This document shows, in pieces, positions 24,527 through 33,239 of a DNA stretch of 64,000 nt. Source of the DNA: 34-65-8 sp046294735. Its GTDB lineage: Bacteria; Pseudomonadota; Alphaproteobacteria; Sphingomonadales; Sphingomonadaceae. The notes below the pieces were generated by a model. The model was not told the DNA's origin and did no database searches. It saw nothing but the letters and a program-made list of their open reading frames with translations. The DNA is taken from the NCBI GenBank assembly GCA_046294735.1, contig JBKBKB010000005.1, positions 124,001-188,000 on the forward strand, written 5' to 3'. Position 1 is the stretch's first letter. Every line of letters starts with the position of its first letter. Made by a program: the position numbers and the translations under genes.

Positions 24527-24992
24527 GACGCCGAACCCGGTCTGCCGCCATTCGCAACGGTCCCATGCGAATGGCGGCATTGGGGTCGCTAGCTGAATGG
24601 CGGGTTTCGGTCAGAACCGAGGGAAAGCTGCCGCACGCGCTTGGCAGATATTCCAGCGAACATGAACGGTGCAAGCGTTCGAATGGCTGTTCGAAACGAA
24701 CCAAAACAGGAGATCGGACCGGTGCCAAAAGCAGGTCCTTGGCGTTCTCGCACAGCAGGATACACAACGTCTCACAAAAACCAAAAAAACCAACGGTTTT
24801 CTGCGGCTTTCAGGTGGGTGTGAATGAGGATTGCATTACCTCCACCCGCTCCAGCCTGTCCATCTTGTCAGTGATTGGCGTGCGGCGGTATCGTCCTGGC
24901 TGATCCCGGCTTCGAGCTACGGCGTTTCCGCCCGCCGGGCGCCTGCCCCGGGCGCTGAAACGGACAAGTGCAGTTTCGCGCAGGCCCGGCCG
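24527..24992. other. Gene-free stretch containing the far boundary of the tRNA-linked segment
   Basis: About 465 bp without a supported gene. Short ORFs on both strands lack start signals and family features. It contains an A-rich patch with an AAAACC/GGTTTT inverted repeat (about 24785-24800) and then the tRNA-Gly-like remnant at 24814-24856. The chemotaxis operon ends at 24993 on the other strand. Confidence 0.5.
24814..24856 (+). repeat. tRNA-Gly-like remnant / putative attachment-site copy
   Basis: CACCCGCTCCAGCC at 24843-24856 is identical to 19776-19789 (acceptor 3' strand, CCA and three flanking bases of tRNA-Gly). Over 31 bases (24826-24856) 26 match the tRNA T arm and acceptor end. 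GTGGGTG at 24814-24820 can pair with CACCCGC as a 7-bp acceptor stem with one G·U. The D and anticodon arms are missing and the T loop (TTGCATT) is not canonical, so it is not a functional tRNA. Confidence 0.55.
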
Positions 24993-26387
24993 TCATCCCT
25001 CGCCTACCCTGGCAAGGAACTGGTCCACCTGTTCACGCAAGGTGGCTGACTGGCGTTCCAGATCACTGGCTGAGGAGAGTACCTGGGCGGCCGCAGCGCC
25101 GGTCGCGAGGGCGGTTTCGCGCACGCCTTCGACGTCGCCCAGCACCTGATCGCTGCCGCGCGCAGACAGGTCGATGCTGCGGGCAAGATCCTGCCCGGCA
25201 ACAGATTGCTGGTCGACTGCCGAGGCAATCGAGATCGCGGTTGCCTCAAGTTGTTCGATCTGTTCGCTCATGCTCTTGAGCACCGCCACGCTCGCATCGG
25301 TCGAGCTCTGCATCGAGCGGATCTGAACGGCGACATTTTCCGTGGCGCGGCTGGTCTGGGCGGCCAGTTCCTTGACCTCGGATGCGACCACCGCAAAGCC
25401 TCGCCCGGCCTCACCGCCGCGGGCTGCCTCGATCGAGGCATTGAGTGCAAGAAGGTTGGTCCGCCGCGCGATGCTCTGGATCAGTTCGACCACCTGACTC
25501 ACCTCGTCCGCCGCCGAAGACAGCCGTGAAAGCGTCGCATCGGCCTGTTCGGCTGAACCCGATGCCTTGCGCGCCAGCTCGGCGGAGGTTGCTGCCTGGC
25601 GGCTGATCTCGCCGATCGACATGGCGAATTCATCGCTTGCAGCCGCTGCTGCGGTCGCGCCTGCCGATGCATCGTGCATCGCCCTGGCCACCCGGGCGGC
25701 CTGCTGCGATGCCGAATCGGCCGCATCGGCCATCGATTTCGCTGTGGACTTGAGCTGGCTTGAGGCGGTGGCAACATTGGCCACCACTTCGCCGACAGTA
25801 TGGCTGAACTGCTCCGACAAGCGGGCGATCATGAGTTTGCGCTCCGCTCTTGCCCGCTCGCGCTCGGCAAACAGTTCATCGAGTTTGTAACCGGACTTGT
25901 GGAACACGTTGAGGGCGCGGGCCATCTGGCCGATCTCGTCCTGCCGATCGAGCCCGGAGACCACAATGTTACGTTCGCCGCTGGCCAGTCGGGTCATATC
26001 AGAAGCCAGCCGCCCGAGGGCACCGGAGGTGTGGTCGCGCAGGCGGGTATACCATCCGAACCCGGCCAGTGCGACGAACACGACCAGGCCCAGGCACGTC
26101 AGGCCTGTGGTGCGCAGGATTGCCTGGGCTTCGGCCAGATCCGCAGCCTGCCCAGCCTGCCACATGCCGAACCCGCCGATCAGCATGACCGCAAAGGTGG
26201 TCACGGCGGGGATTGCGACGGTGATCCGGAACTTTGCGGCAAACGGCTGGTCGTTGAACCAGCGGGTGACGCGATCCACGGCCGTGCCACGCTCTGCGAG
26301 TGCATCGCCAGCTGTCTCGATGGCGGCGATCTCGGATGCCATGGCATCGGTCAGGCCGAAATTCTGGGGCGGGATGGGCGCGTTCAT
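24993..26387 (-). CDS. Methyl-accepting chemotaxis protein
   Basis: A 464-residue chemoreceptor from ATG 26387, whose ATGA overlaps the GGDEF/EAL stop. It has two hydrophobic helices (about 57-78 and 93-116) with only about 15 residues between them, then a HAMP domain, and the signalling hairpin NLLALNASIEAARGGEAGRGFAVVASEV. A cytoplasmic N-terminus of about 55 residues precedes the first helix. With no periplasmic sensor domain, it may sense membrane or cytoplasmic state. It is the last gene of the chemosensory operon. No C-terminal CheR-tethering pentapeptide is apparent. Confidence 0.93.
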   Translation of the reverse strand: MNAPIPPQNFGLTDAMASEIAAIETAGDALAERGTAVDRVTRWFNDQPFAAKFRITVAIPAVTTFAVMLIGGFGMWQAGQAADLAEAQAILRTTGLTCLGLVVFVALAGFGWYTRLRDHTSGALGRLASDMTRLASGERNIVVSGLDRQDEIGQMARALNVFHKSGYKLDELFAERERARAERKLMIARLSEQFSHTVGEVVANVATASSQLKSTAKSMADAADSASQQAARVARAMHDASAGATAAAAASDEFAMSIGEISRQAATSAELARKASGSAEQADATLSRLSSAADEVSQVVELIQSIARRTNLLALNASIEAARGGEAGRGFAVVASEVKELAAQTSRATENVAVQIRSMQSSTDASVAVLKSMSEQIEQLEATAISIASAVDQQSVAGQDLARSIDLSARGSDQVLGDVEGVRETALATGAAAAQVLSSASDLERQSATLREQVDQFLARVGEG

Positions 26388-27895
26388 ACTGTGCTCCGCT
26401 GTTCGTTCTCGGGCGGGGAAAGGTGTTGGGCAATCTGGTCGGCAGGCATGGCCCGGAAATAGAGCCAGCCCTGGATCTGGTCGCAACCGGCGCTGCGCAC
26501 CATACTGGCCTGGGCTTCGGTTTCGACCCCTTCGGCCGTGACATGCATGTTCAGCGCATGGGCCATGGAAATGCTCGACAGCATCATTGCCCGGCTGCTC
26601 TCGTCCCCGGTCGAATCAACCACCAGCGAACGGTCGAGTTTGAGTTTTTCAAACCGGAACCGGCGCAGGAACCCGATCGAGGCGTAGCCAGTGCCGAAAT
26701 CGTCCAGCGCCACATTGACGCCGAACGTGCGGATCAGGGCGAGACTGCGTTCTGCCACCACCGGATCGAGCACCAGCGAGGTCTCCGTAATCTCCAGTTC
26801 CAGTCGCTCCGGCGGGAAGCCGGTTTCCTCCAGGATCGTGCCCAACTCGATCGGAAATTCGACATTGCGCAGCTGCGCGGCCGAAATGTTGACTGACAGG
26901 GTAATCTTGCCCCAGGCCAGGGCATCGCGGCACGCCTGGCGCAGGACCCACAGCCCGATTGCATTAATCAGGCCCGATTCCTCAGCCACCGGAATGAACT
27001 GGTGGGGCCCGATCGCCTTGCCGTCCGGGCGGACCCACCGAATCAGCGATTCAACCGCCACCACCTGTCCGCTGCAAGCATCGACCAAGGGTTGGTAGTG
27101 CACCCGGAATTCGTCGTTCTGAAGCGCGTCGCGCAATTCCTGGTCGAGATCGCGCGAGGCCTGCAGGTTCTGGTCAAACTCTGGCTGGTACCAGCTGCAG
27201 CGCATCTTGCCGCCGCGCTTGGAAACATACATCGAAATGTCGGCGCGGCGCAGCAACTCGGACGAAGGCAGGGCCTGCGTGGCGGTCGAATTGGCGAGAC
27301 CGATGCTGGCACCAAGCGCGATCCGGCGCTGTTCGATCGGGAAAGGCCGGGCCAGCCGATCAAGGAATGACCGACATACCCCTTCCAGGACCGTTCCCGC
27401 AGCAGTGCCACACACGGTCACCGCAAACTCGTCGCCCCCAAGGCGATAGGCGCGAGCATGGTCACCGCACACGGTTTGCAGTTCGGCCGCGACCAGTTTG
27501 ATCAGTCGGTCGCCGATATTGTGGCCATAGAGATCGTTGACGGTCTTGAAACCGTCCAGGTCGATCAGTGCCACTGCAACTTCGCCTGACCTGGCACGTT
27601 CGCGCCGGATATCAGCATGAAGCGCGCGGCGGTTGGGCAGGCCGCACAGGCTGTCGGTCAGGCTCAGTCCTTCCAGCCTCTGGATAAAGCCGAGGCTCAC
27701 ATGGCCGATCAGGAGTGCTGCCGCGACATAGGCCAATATGGTTGCCAGCAGGAGCGTGCGGGCCATGCCATCGTCGATCCGGTCCCCCAACAGGAACAGG
27801 CCGCAGGCGGCGGCAAACAGCACGGTCAGCACGGCAAACGGGGCATGAAGCCATGCCCTTTTTTGCCAGTCCGTCCTGTCCGGCAAACTTGCCAC
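26384..27895 (-). CDS. Membrane GGDEF-EAL cyclic-di-GMP protein
   Basis: A 503-residue protein starting at GTG 27895, with AAGGA seven bases upstream. It has two N-terminal helices (about 14-37 and 47-70), then a GGDEF domain with intact RLGGDEF and no clear RxxD inhibitory site. The EAL domain's signature is ESL (VAVESLIRW), and the other catalytic residues are kept: ITETSLV, DDFGTGYAS, the LKLDRS lysine and TAEGVE. Both cyclic-di-GMP synthesis and hydrolysis are possible. It follows cheR by 60 bp and overlaps the mcp start, tying c-di-GMP turnover to this chemosensory system. Confidence 0.93.
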   Translation of the reverse strand: MASLPDRTDWQKRAWLHAPFAVLTVLFAAACGLFLLGDRIDDGMARTLLLATILAYVAAALLIGHVSLGFIQRLEGLSLTDSLCGLPNRRALHADIRRERARSGEVAVALIDLDGFKTVNDLYGHNIGDRLIKLVAAELQTVCGDHARAYRLGGDEFAVTVCGTAAGTVLEGVCRSFLDRLARPFPIEQRRIALGASIGLANSTATQALPSSELLRRADISMYVSKRGGKMRCSWYQPEFDQNLQASRDLDQELRDALQNDEFRVHYQPLVDACSGQVVAVESLIRWVRPDGKAIGPHQFIPVAEESGLINAIGLWVLRQACRDALAWGKITLSVNISAAQLRNVEFPIELGTILEETGFPPERLELEITETSLVLDPVVAERSLALIRTFGVNVALDDFGTGYASIGFLRRFRFEKLKLDRSLVVDSTGDESSRAMMLSSISMAHALNMHVTAEGVETEAQASMVRSAGCDQIQGWLYFRAMPADQIAQHLSPPENEQRSTV

Positions 27896-27922
27896 TGCAC
27901 ATCCTTCGTTTGTTACGCGCTT

Positions 27923-27938
27923 CGCCCTTGTTAGGGCG
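27923..27938. other. Small hairpin between cheR and GGDEF-EAL genes
   Basis: CGCCCT (27923-27928) and AGGGCG (27933-27938) form a 6-bp stem with loop TGTT in the 60-bp gap. There is no T-run, so it is unlikely to be a full terminator. It could tune expression of the downstream genes. Confidence 0.25.
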
Positions 27939-27955
27939 TCGTGGATAAATAATTA

Positions 27956-28843
27956 TTAAGTCAAATTTGACCTTACTTTCCCGCGACCTGCAGCGGTGTG
28001 CTGGTTGGTGCCGGGGCGCAGCGGGCTCTCCCGCCGGCGGCACAGGCCCTGATTTCCCTCGACCGGTTCGAAAGCTCCGGTCCGCCCGACTACCGTCTCG
28101 CCGGCTCCCAGCATCAGCCAGCCATCACTGGCCAGGGCCTTGTCCAGCCGGGCAAATGCCCGGTCACGGGTCGTCCCGTCGAAATAGAGCAGGACGTTGC
28201 GGCACAGGATCAGGTCGAACGGGCGCTCATGGAAAGCAGGATCAAGAATATTGCGCTGCTCGAACCGAACCATGGCGCGCAAGGCATCGTTCGGCACCCA
28301 TCCCTTCGGTGTCTCCGCAAACCAGTCCAGCATCTGCGCCACCGAAAGGCCGCGCTGGATTTCAAACTGGCTGTAACAGGCGCGTCTGGCAGCGCGCACG
28401 GCCCGACCCGAAATGTCCGTCCCCAGGATCGAGATAGTCCAGCCGTGCCAGCGTTCGGGGCTCTGGCCGAACAGCATGGCAAGGCTGTAGGCTTCTTGCC
28501 CGGTCGAGCACCCGGCCGACCAGATCCGCAACCTGCGGGCGGCTGCCTGCCGCTCGGCCAGGGCGGGCAGGACCTTGTCGGCCAGCAACTCGAACATGGG
28601 CCGGTCACGGAAGAAGTAGGTTTCGTTGTTGAGCAGGGCCTCAACCACGTCGCACGCAAGCGGTTCCGCACCAGCTTCGGCGAGCATACAGGCAAGCTGG
28701 TCGACATTGCTGATACCATGTTCGCGGAACAGACCCGCCAGAGCGGTATCGATCCGCCAGCGGCGGCTTTCGGTCAGCTGCTGCCCGGTGCGCGCGCGCA
28801 GCAGGTCCGCAACAATCCGGTGTGAAGCGCTGAACCCGGTCAT
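27956..28843 (-). CDS. cheR: Chemotaxis protein methyltransferase CheR
   Basis: A 295-residue protein from ATG 28843 (MTGFSASHRIV…), whose ATGA overlaps the cheB stop. It has the CheR N-terminal helical domain with LLNNETYFFRDRPMFELL, the SAM-binding IWSAGCSTGQEAYSLAML, and FDLILCRNVLLYFD. It methylates glutamates of the operon's chemoreceptor using S-adenosylmethionine, opposing CheB. Confidence 0.95.
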   Translation of the reverse strand: MTGFSASHRIVADLLRARTGQQLTESRRWRIDTALAGLFREHGISNVDQLACMLAEAGAEPLACDVVEALLNNETYFFRDRPMFELLADKVLPALAERQAAARRLRIWSAGCSTGQEAYSLAMLFGQSPERWHGWTISILGTDISGRAVRAARRACYSQFEIQRGLSVAQMLDWFAETPKGWVPNDALRAMVRFEQRNILDPAFHERPFDLILCRNVLLYFDGTTRDRAFARLDKALASDGWLMLGAGETVVGRTGAFEPVEGNQGLCRRRESPLRPGTNQHTAAGRGKVRSNLT

Positions 28844-29940
28844 GGCTGCAGCCCACACAGGGCGGCAACCCGCTTGGCGATCTGGTCAGGCGCCAGCACG
28901 GCCTCAGCCAGTCCGGCCTCGGCGATCGCGCGCGGCATTCCCCAGACAGCGGAGCTGGCCTGATCCTGCACCAGAATACGGCCTCCGGCGGCGACCAGAC
29001 GGCCGGCACCGATCACGCCGTCGCGGCCCATGCCGGACAGAATGATCGCCAGCGTTTGTCCGCCCGCCGCAATGGCCAGCGATTCCAGCAGTGGATCGAC
29101 CGACGGGGTGCAGCCGCTTGGGGCAGGGCGGGTGCAGGTGCCGATCACCAGTTCTTCGCCCTGCTGGCGGACCAGCATGTGGCTGGCGCCCGAAGCGACG
29201 AAGATCCGGCCTGGCGCGAGCGGCATCCCGTCCTGCGCGACCACCGCCTCCCGGCCCGATGCCAGGTGCAGCTGGCGGGCAAAAACCGCAGCAAAGGATG
29301 CCGGCAGATGCTGCACCACCAGCAGCGGCTGGCGGATGGTGCGCGGCAGATGGCGCAGCAGCTGGCCAAGCGCGTGGATCCCTCCGGTCGAGGCACCGAT
29401 GGCGATGAGGGAGGGTGAGGCGGTGACCCGTGGTGCCGGTGCAGGTCTGGGCAGCGCCGGTGCAGGGCTGGGGGAGGTCCGTACCGTACCGGCGCGGGCG
29501 AGGATCCGCATCCGCTGCAACAGGGCTTGGCGATAGTCCTGGTCGAACTGGCCCGATCGGGGCTTCAGCATGGTATCGGCCGCACCCATCGCCAGAGCCG
29601 CCAGAGTGTGCTCGGCACCGGCCTCGGTCAGGGTTGAGACAACCAGCACCGGCAGGCCCGGACGGGCGGCAAGGATGCGCGGCAGGGCCTCGAGCCCGCC
29701 CATGCCCGGCATTTCCAGGTCCAGTAGCACAAGGTCCACCGGCGTCCGGGCCAGTTCCGCCAGCGCCAGCTCCGCGCTGCTCGCCTTGGCCACGATTTCG
29801 AGGTCCGGCTCAGGGTCAATCAACCGGGACAGCACGGTGCGGACGATCAGCGAATCGTCCACCACCATCACGCGGATCGGTGCCGGGCAGGCCCGTTTGC
29901 GGTCGGGGGGCAGGCGCGAGGTGGAGGCAGTCAGCACCAT
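28840..29940 (-). CDS. cheB: Chemotaxis response regulator protein-glutamate methylesterase CheB
   Basis: A 366-residue protein from ATG 29940. The receiver domain has the acidic pair D28-D29 and phosphoacceptor D74 (VLLDLEMPGMGG). A Pro/Ala linker leads to the methylesterase domain with catalytic Ser in GASTGG, His in VVQHLP and Asp in SGMGRDG. It demethylates or deamidates receptor glutamates when phosphorylated by CheA. It is 10 bp downstream of cheY and overlaps cheR by four bases. The longer ORF start (30000) would enter cheY and is rejected. Confidence 0.95.
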   Translation of the reverse strand: MVLTASTSRLPPDRKRACPAPIRVMVVDDSLIVRTVLSRLIDPEPDLEIVAKASSAELALAELARTPVDLVLLDLEMPGMGGLEALPRILAARPGLPVLVVSTLTEAGAEHTLAALAMGAADTMLKPRSGQFDQDYRQALLQRMRILARAGTVRTSPSPAPALPRPAPAPRVTASPSLIAIGASTGGIHALGQLLRHLPRTIRQPLLVVQHLPASFAAVFARQLHLASGREAVVAQDGMPLAPGRIFVASGASHMLVRQQGEELVIGTCTRPAPSGCTPSVDPLLESLAIAAGGQTLAIILSGMGRDGVIGAGRLVAAGGRILVQDQASSAVWGMPRAIAEAGLAEAVLAPDQIAKRVAALCGLQP

Positions 29941-29950
29941 GGCTGCCGCC

Positions 29951-30316
29951 TCAAACCATGCCGACCAGCTGGAGCTTGATCTGCAGGGTCTGGTGATCAA
30001 ATGGTTTCATTACATATTCGTCCGCCCCCGCCGCGACCGCCTCGCGAATGTGCGCGACGTCGTTTTCAGTGGTGCAGAACACCACTTTGGGTCTGTGGCC
30101 GTCGGGGCGCTGGCGCAACTGGACGATGAACTCGATTCCGGTCATTATCGGCATGTTCCAGTCCAGCATGATCAGATCCGGCATGGCCTCGGCGCAGCGG
30201 TCCAGCCCATCAAGCCCGTTCTCGGCTTCGGACACGGCAAAGCCCAGCGCCTCCAGCATGTGGCGCGAGACCTTGCGGATCACCCGCGAGTCGTCGACGA
30301 TCAGGCATGTCTTCAC
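29951..30316 (-). CDS. cheY: Response regulator CheY
   Basis: A 121-residue single receiver domain with D8-D9, phosphoacceptor D52 (LIMLDWNMP), the switch Thr in FCTTEND and the conserved Lys in VMKPFDH. In classical systems CheY~P binds the flagellar switch. Here no flagellar genes are visible, so the output may differ. It lies between cheW (57 bp) and cheB (10 bp) in the operon. Confidence 0.94.
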   Translation of the reverse strand: MKTCLIVDDSRVIRKVSRHMLEALGFAVSEAENGLDGLDRCAEAMPDLIMLDWNMPIMTGIEFIVQLRQRPDGHRPKVVFCTTENDVAHIREAVAAGADEYVMKPFDHQTLQIKLQLVGMV

Positions 30317-30373
30317 AGGCGTGGTCCTTTTGCTGGCCGGCGCAAGCCTATGCCTGCGGGGTTAACGAGGCAC

Positions 30374-30835
30374 TTAAGCGGCATTGTGCTGCACTCCTGA
30401 CGCCAGGCAGGTTGATGAACCGCATACCAGCTGCGCGATGTCGACCAGCACGGCCGGGCCGACCGGGGTTTCGACCAGACCTTGCGCGACCGTGTCCCAC
30501 GCCGGGCCGAGCGATGCGCCAGCCGGGGTCGGTTCGCCGGTGATCTCGGTCACATCCTCGACCGTGTCGACCAGGATTGCGTAAGCGTGCCCATCGACCA
30601 TGGTGACGGCCGCGCGCCCTTCCGTCTCCCATAGGGCAGGATTGAGCCCAAGAGCAGCGCGGGCATCGACCACCGTCAGCGCCCGGCTGCGCAGGGCGGC
30701 GAGCCCGGCAATATGGGGCGGCGCCTGCGGCACCGGCACGATCCGCTCGAGCTCGACCACCGACTGCACCTGTGCGCCGGGTATGGCCGCACGGCGGCCG
30801 GCAATGGTGACCACCAGATGCAGTTCGCCCATCAC
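30374..30835 (-). CDS. cheW: Chemotaxis coupling protein CheW
   Basis: A 153-residue CheW-like domain protein with VTIAGRRAAIPGAQVQSVVEL near the N-terminus, then PHIAGLAALRSRALTVVDAR, the usual pattern around the receptor/kinase binding face. It links CheA to the chemoreceptor. The start at ATG 30835 overlaps the cheA stop (ATGA); a second ATG follows immediately. Confidence 0.9.
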   Translation of the reverse strand: MMGELHLVVTIAGRRAAIPGAQVQSVVELERIVPVPQAPPHIAGLAALRSRALTVVDARAALGLNPALWETEGRAAVTMVDGHAYAILVDTVEDVTEITGEPTPAGASLGPAWDTVAQGLVETPVGPAVLVDIAQLVCGSSTCLASGVQHNAA

Positions 30836-33183
30836 CGTCCGCCTGCAATGCGGCCGAGCGCCGTCAACAGGGCCTGCCGGTCATACCGGTAGATCGAGCA
30901 GTCTTCGGGATCGGCCGCTTCGGGCGTGGTCCGCAGGCGGATCAGTTGCGCGGCAGTGTCGACGGCGGGCTCGCCCCCGTCGGTGACGAACGCACAGTCA
31001 ACCGGCTGGTCCGATCCAGGGGCTGCGACAGTATATCCAGCTGCTTCGAGCAAGGGTCGAAGGAAGGCTTCGGTCCAGTCATCCCCATCAGGCAGACGGC
31101 AGGTCCTGGGCGCGGCCAGCGCGGCCCCGGCGCAATGGCGGGAAAACAGGGCATGGCAGTCGATCACGGCCACGATGGCACCATCGACCAGCGCCGTGCC
31201 CTCCAGCAAGGGGTCGTCCGGCAAGGGCACGGGCCGTCCAGCCAGTGCAGCGCTGTCGTCCACCGAATCGACTGCGAGCAGGATTTCGCGCGTGCCGTCG
31301 GTCAGGCGCAGCACCGTCAGGTGGCTGGCCGCTGGCGGGTCATGATCAAGTCCTGCAACCGGCAGGATTGCTCCATTGAGCGATGCGCGCCAGATGCGTC
31401 CTTCACGATTCACGGCCCCCATGTCGATGGCCTCGATGCGCTTGACTGCCGCCATGCGGACCGCGCGGCGGCGGCCAGCGAGGTCGGTGATCAGGATGAT
31501 GCGGTCTGCCTCGCTCGCGGTCGGGGTGGGGGCCGTTTCGGTTTCGGTCTGCCGCGGGGCTTTGAGCGGGTTGGTCAATCGGTGCTTCGCTGCCAGACCG
31601 GGCAGGTCGAGCATCAGGATCGGGTGGCCATCGTCGAGCAGGGTCGTTCCGGCGTAGATGCCGGCCGCCATGATCGCCGGGGCGAGCGGCTTGACCACCA
31701 GATCCTCGTTGTCGAGCACCCGGTCCACCACCAGCGCGAAGAGGTCGCCCGGAGCGGACCGGATGAACACGTAAACATGCTGCCGGGTAGGCCGGGCGTC
31801 TGCCTGCCCCAGCGCCTTGGCCAGTGCCAGCACCGGAACGCGGTGGCCGCGAAAAGTCACGAAGCTGGTCTCGCCCAGGGTTTCGACCTCGATCGCTGCC
31901 GACTGGCCCCGGGCGATTTCCTCAATGAACGAGCGCGGAATGGCGTAGCGCTGGCCAAGGCATTCTACCGTAAGTCCGGCAATGATGCTCAGTGTCAGCG
32001 GCAGTTCGAGGACGAACAGAGTGCCCGATCCGGGTTCGCTTTCGACCCGGATAGTGCCGCCGACTTTCTCCAGGTTGGCCCGAACCACGTCCATGCCGAC
32101 CCCGCGGCCTGATACCGCGCTGACCTGTTCGGCGGTCGAAAGACCGGGTTCGAAGATCAGGGCCAGCTTGCGGTCGTGCGGCAGAGCCTCGATTTCGCCC
32201 GCGCTGCCCATGCCGTGGGCCACAGCCCTGGCGCAGATCCGCGCCAGATCAAGTCCGCGCCCGTCGTCGCTGATGGCCAGCAGGATCTTGTTGCCGGCCT
32301 GCCGGGCCGAAACGGTCAGTAGCCCGATCTCCCGCTTGCCCGCTGCTAACCGATCCGCGGGACGTTCGATGCCGTGGTCGATGGCATTGCGGATGATATG
32401 GGTCAGCGGATCGCGGACAATCTCGATCAGCTCGCGGTCGAGTTCGACATCGCCCCCCTGAAGGTCGAGCATGACCTGCCTGCCCAGTTCAGCACTCAGG
32501 TCGCGCACCAGCCGGGGCAGCGAACTGTAAAGCTGCTCGATCCGCTGCATCCGCATCCGGGTCACTCCGTCGCGGACATCCTCGAGAATGGCAGAGAGCC
32601 GCTCGAACGGGCCGTCAAGCGCAGGATCCTGTCCTGCTTCGCGCAGGCGCCGGGCCAGATCGTTGCGCGCCAGCACCATGTCCGACACGCCGCTCATCAG
32701 CCGGTCCAGCAGGTTGACTGGCAGGCGGATCGAGCGGGCTGCGGACACGAGCCCGGCGGGGCGCCGCTCGCTGTCGGTGTTGGCGATGGTATCGACCGGG
32801 CAGAAATCGGAAGCGCTGTCCGGTTCCAGCGCAGCGATCAGGCGATCGTCGCTGGTGGTTGGCATGGCATCCCCTGCTTCGATTGCTGCCACCAGTTCGC
32901 CAATCCGGTCGATCACGGCGAGCACGGCGTTGACCAGCTGCGCGCCCGGTTCCCGGTGACCGGCCCGGACTTCGGCCAACGCGCTTTCGGCGGCGTGGCT
33001 CAGTTGCTCCAGGCGGGGAAAGTCGAAGAAGCCGCAGTTGCCTTTGACCGTGTGGACGAAGCGGAAAATGGCGTCGAGCCGCGGCCGGTCAGCCGGATCG
33101 GCCTCCCATGCGACCAGTTCGCCCTCAATCGCGGCGAGCATTTCGCGCGTTTCCGCCACGAATTCCGCCAGCAGCTCGTCCAT
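30832..33183 (-). CDS. cheA: Chemotaxis histidine kinase CheA with extended C-terminus
   Basis: A 783-residue kinase from ATG 33183 (MDELLAEF…), with GGGGGCGAG just upstream. The Hpt domain has phosphoacceptor H44 (FVHTVKGNCGFF). A dimerisation region follows, then the ATPase domain (N box RNAIDHGIE, G boxes DDGRGLDL and SGRGVGMDVV) and a CheW-like domain. An additional region from about residue 545 looks like a second, divergent CheW-like domain. The end (FLRPLLEAAGYTV…) resembles a receiver domain without clear acidic pocket or phosphoacceptor. It is the first gene of the seven-gene chemosensory operon. Confidence 0.94.
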   Translation of the reverse strand: MDELLAEFVAETREMLAAIEGELVAWEADPADRPRLDAIFRFVHTVKGNCGFFDFPRLEQLSHAAESALAEVRAGHREPGAQLVNAVLAVIDRIGELVAAIEAGDAMPTTSDDRLIAALEPDSASDFCPVDTIANTDSERRPAGLVSAARSIRLPVNLLDRLMSGVSDMVLARNDLARRLREAGQDPALDGPFERLSAILEDVRDGVTRMRMQRIEQLYSSLPRLVRDLSAELGRQVMLDLQGGDVELDRELIEIVRDPLTHIIRNAIDHGIERPADRLAAGKREIGLLTVSARQAGNKILLAISDDGRGLDLARICARAVAHGMGSAGEIEALPHDRKLALIFEPGLSTAEQVSAVSGRGVGMDVVRANLEKVGGTIRVESEPGSGTLFVLELPLTLSIIAGLTVECLGQRYAIPRSFIEEIARGQSAAIEVETLGETSFVTFRGHRVPVLALAKALGQADARPTRQHVYVFIRSAPGDLFALVVDRVLDNEDLVVKPLAPAIMAAGIYAGTTLLDDGHPILMLDLPGLAAKHRLTNPLKAPRQTETETAPTPTASEADRIILITDLAGRRRAVRMAAVKRIEAIDMGAVNREGRIWRASLNGAILPVAGLDHDPPAASHLTVLRLTDGTREILLAVDSVDDSAALAGRPVPLPDDPLLEGTALVDGAIVAVIDCHALFSRHCAGAALAAPRTCRLPDGDDWTEAFLRPLLEAAGYTVAAPGSDQPVDCAFVTDGGEPAVDTAAQLIRLRTTPEAADPEDCSIYRYDRQALLTALGRIAGGR

Positions 33184-33239
33184 GGTCTCGCCCCCGGTTG
33201 GTCGGACACGGTGTATGGACAAGCTTGGTTAAGGATTGG

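Noticed and set aside
24814..24856. Possible tmRNA acceptor domain
   Set aside because: The T loop is not canonical, no tag reading frame or pseudoknot region was seen, and the similarity is specifically to the tRNA-Gly 3' end.
24343..24903. 186-residue open frame after the PepSY gene
   Set aside because: It overlaps the PepSY gene end in another frame, then runs through AT-rich non-coding sequence and the tRNA-like remnant.
27960..27971. Palindrome GTCAAATTTGAC resembling an FNR-type site
   Set aside because: It lies inside the last codons of cheR and lacks the TTGAT half-site spacing.
30946..32112. 388-residue plus-strand open frame
   Set aside because: It is antisense to cheA, with a low-complexity, Arg/Gln/Asp-rich translation.
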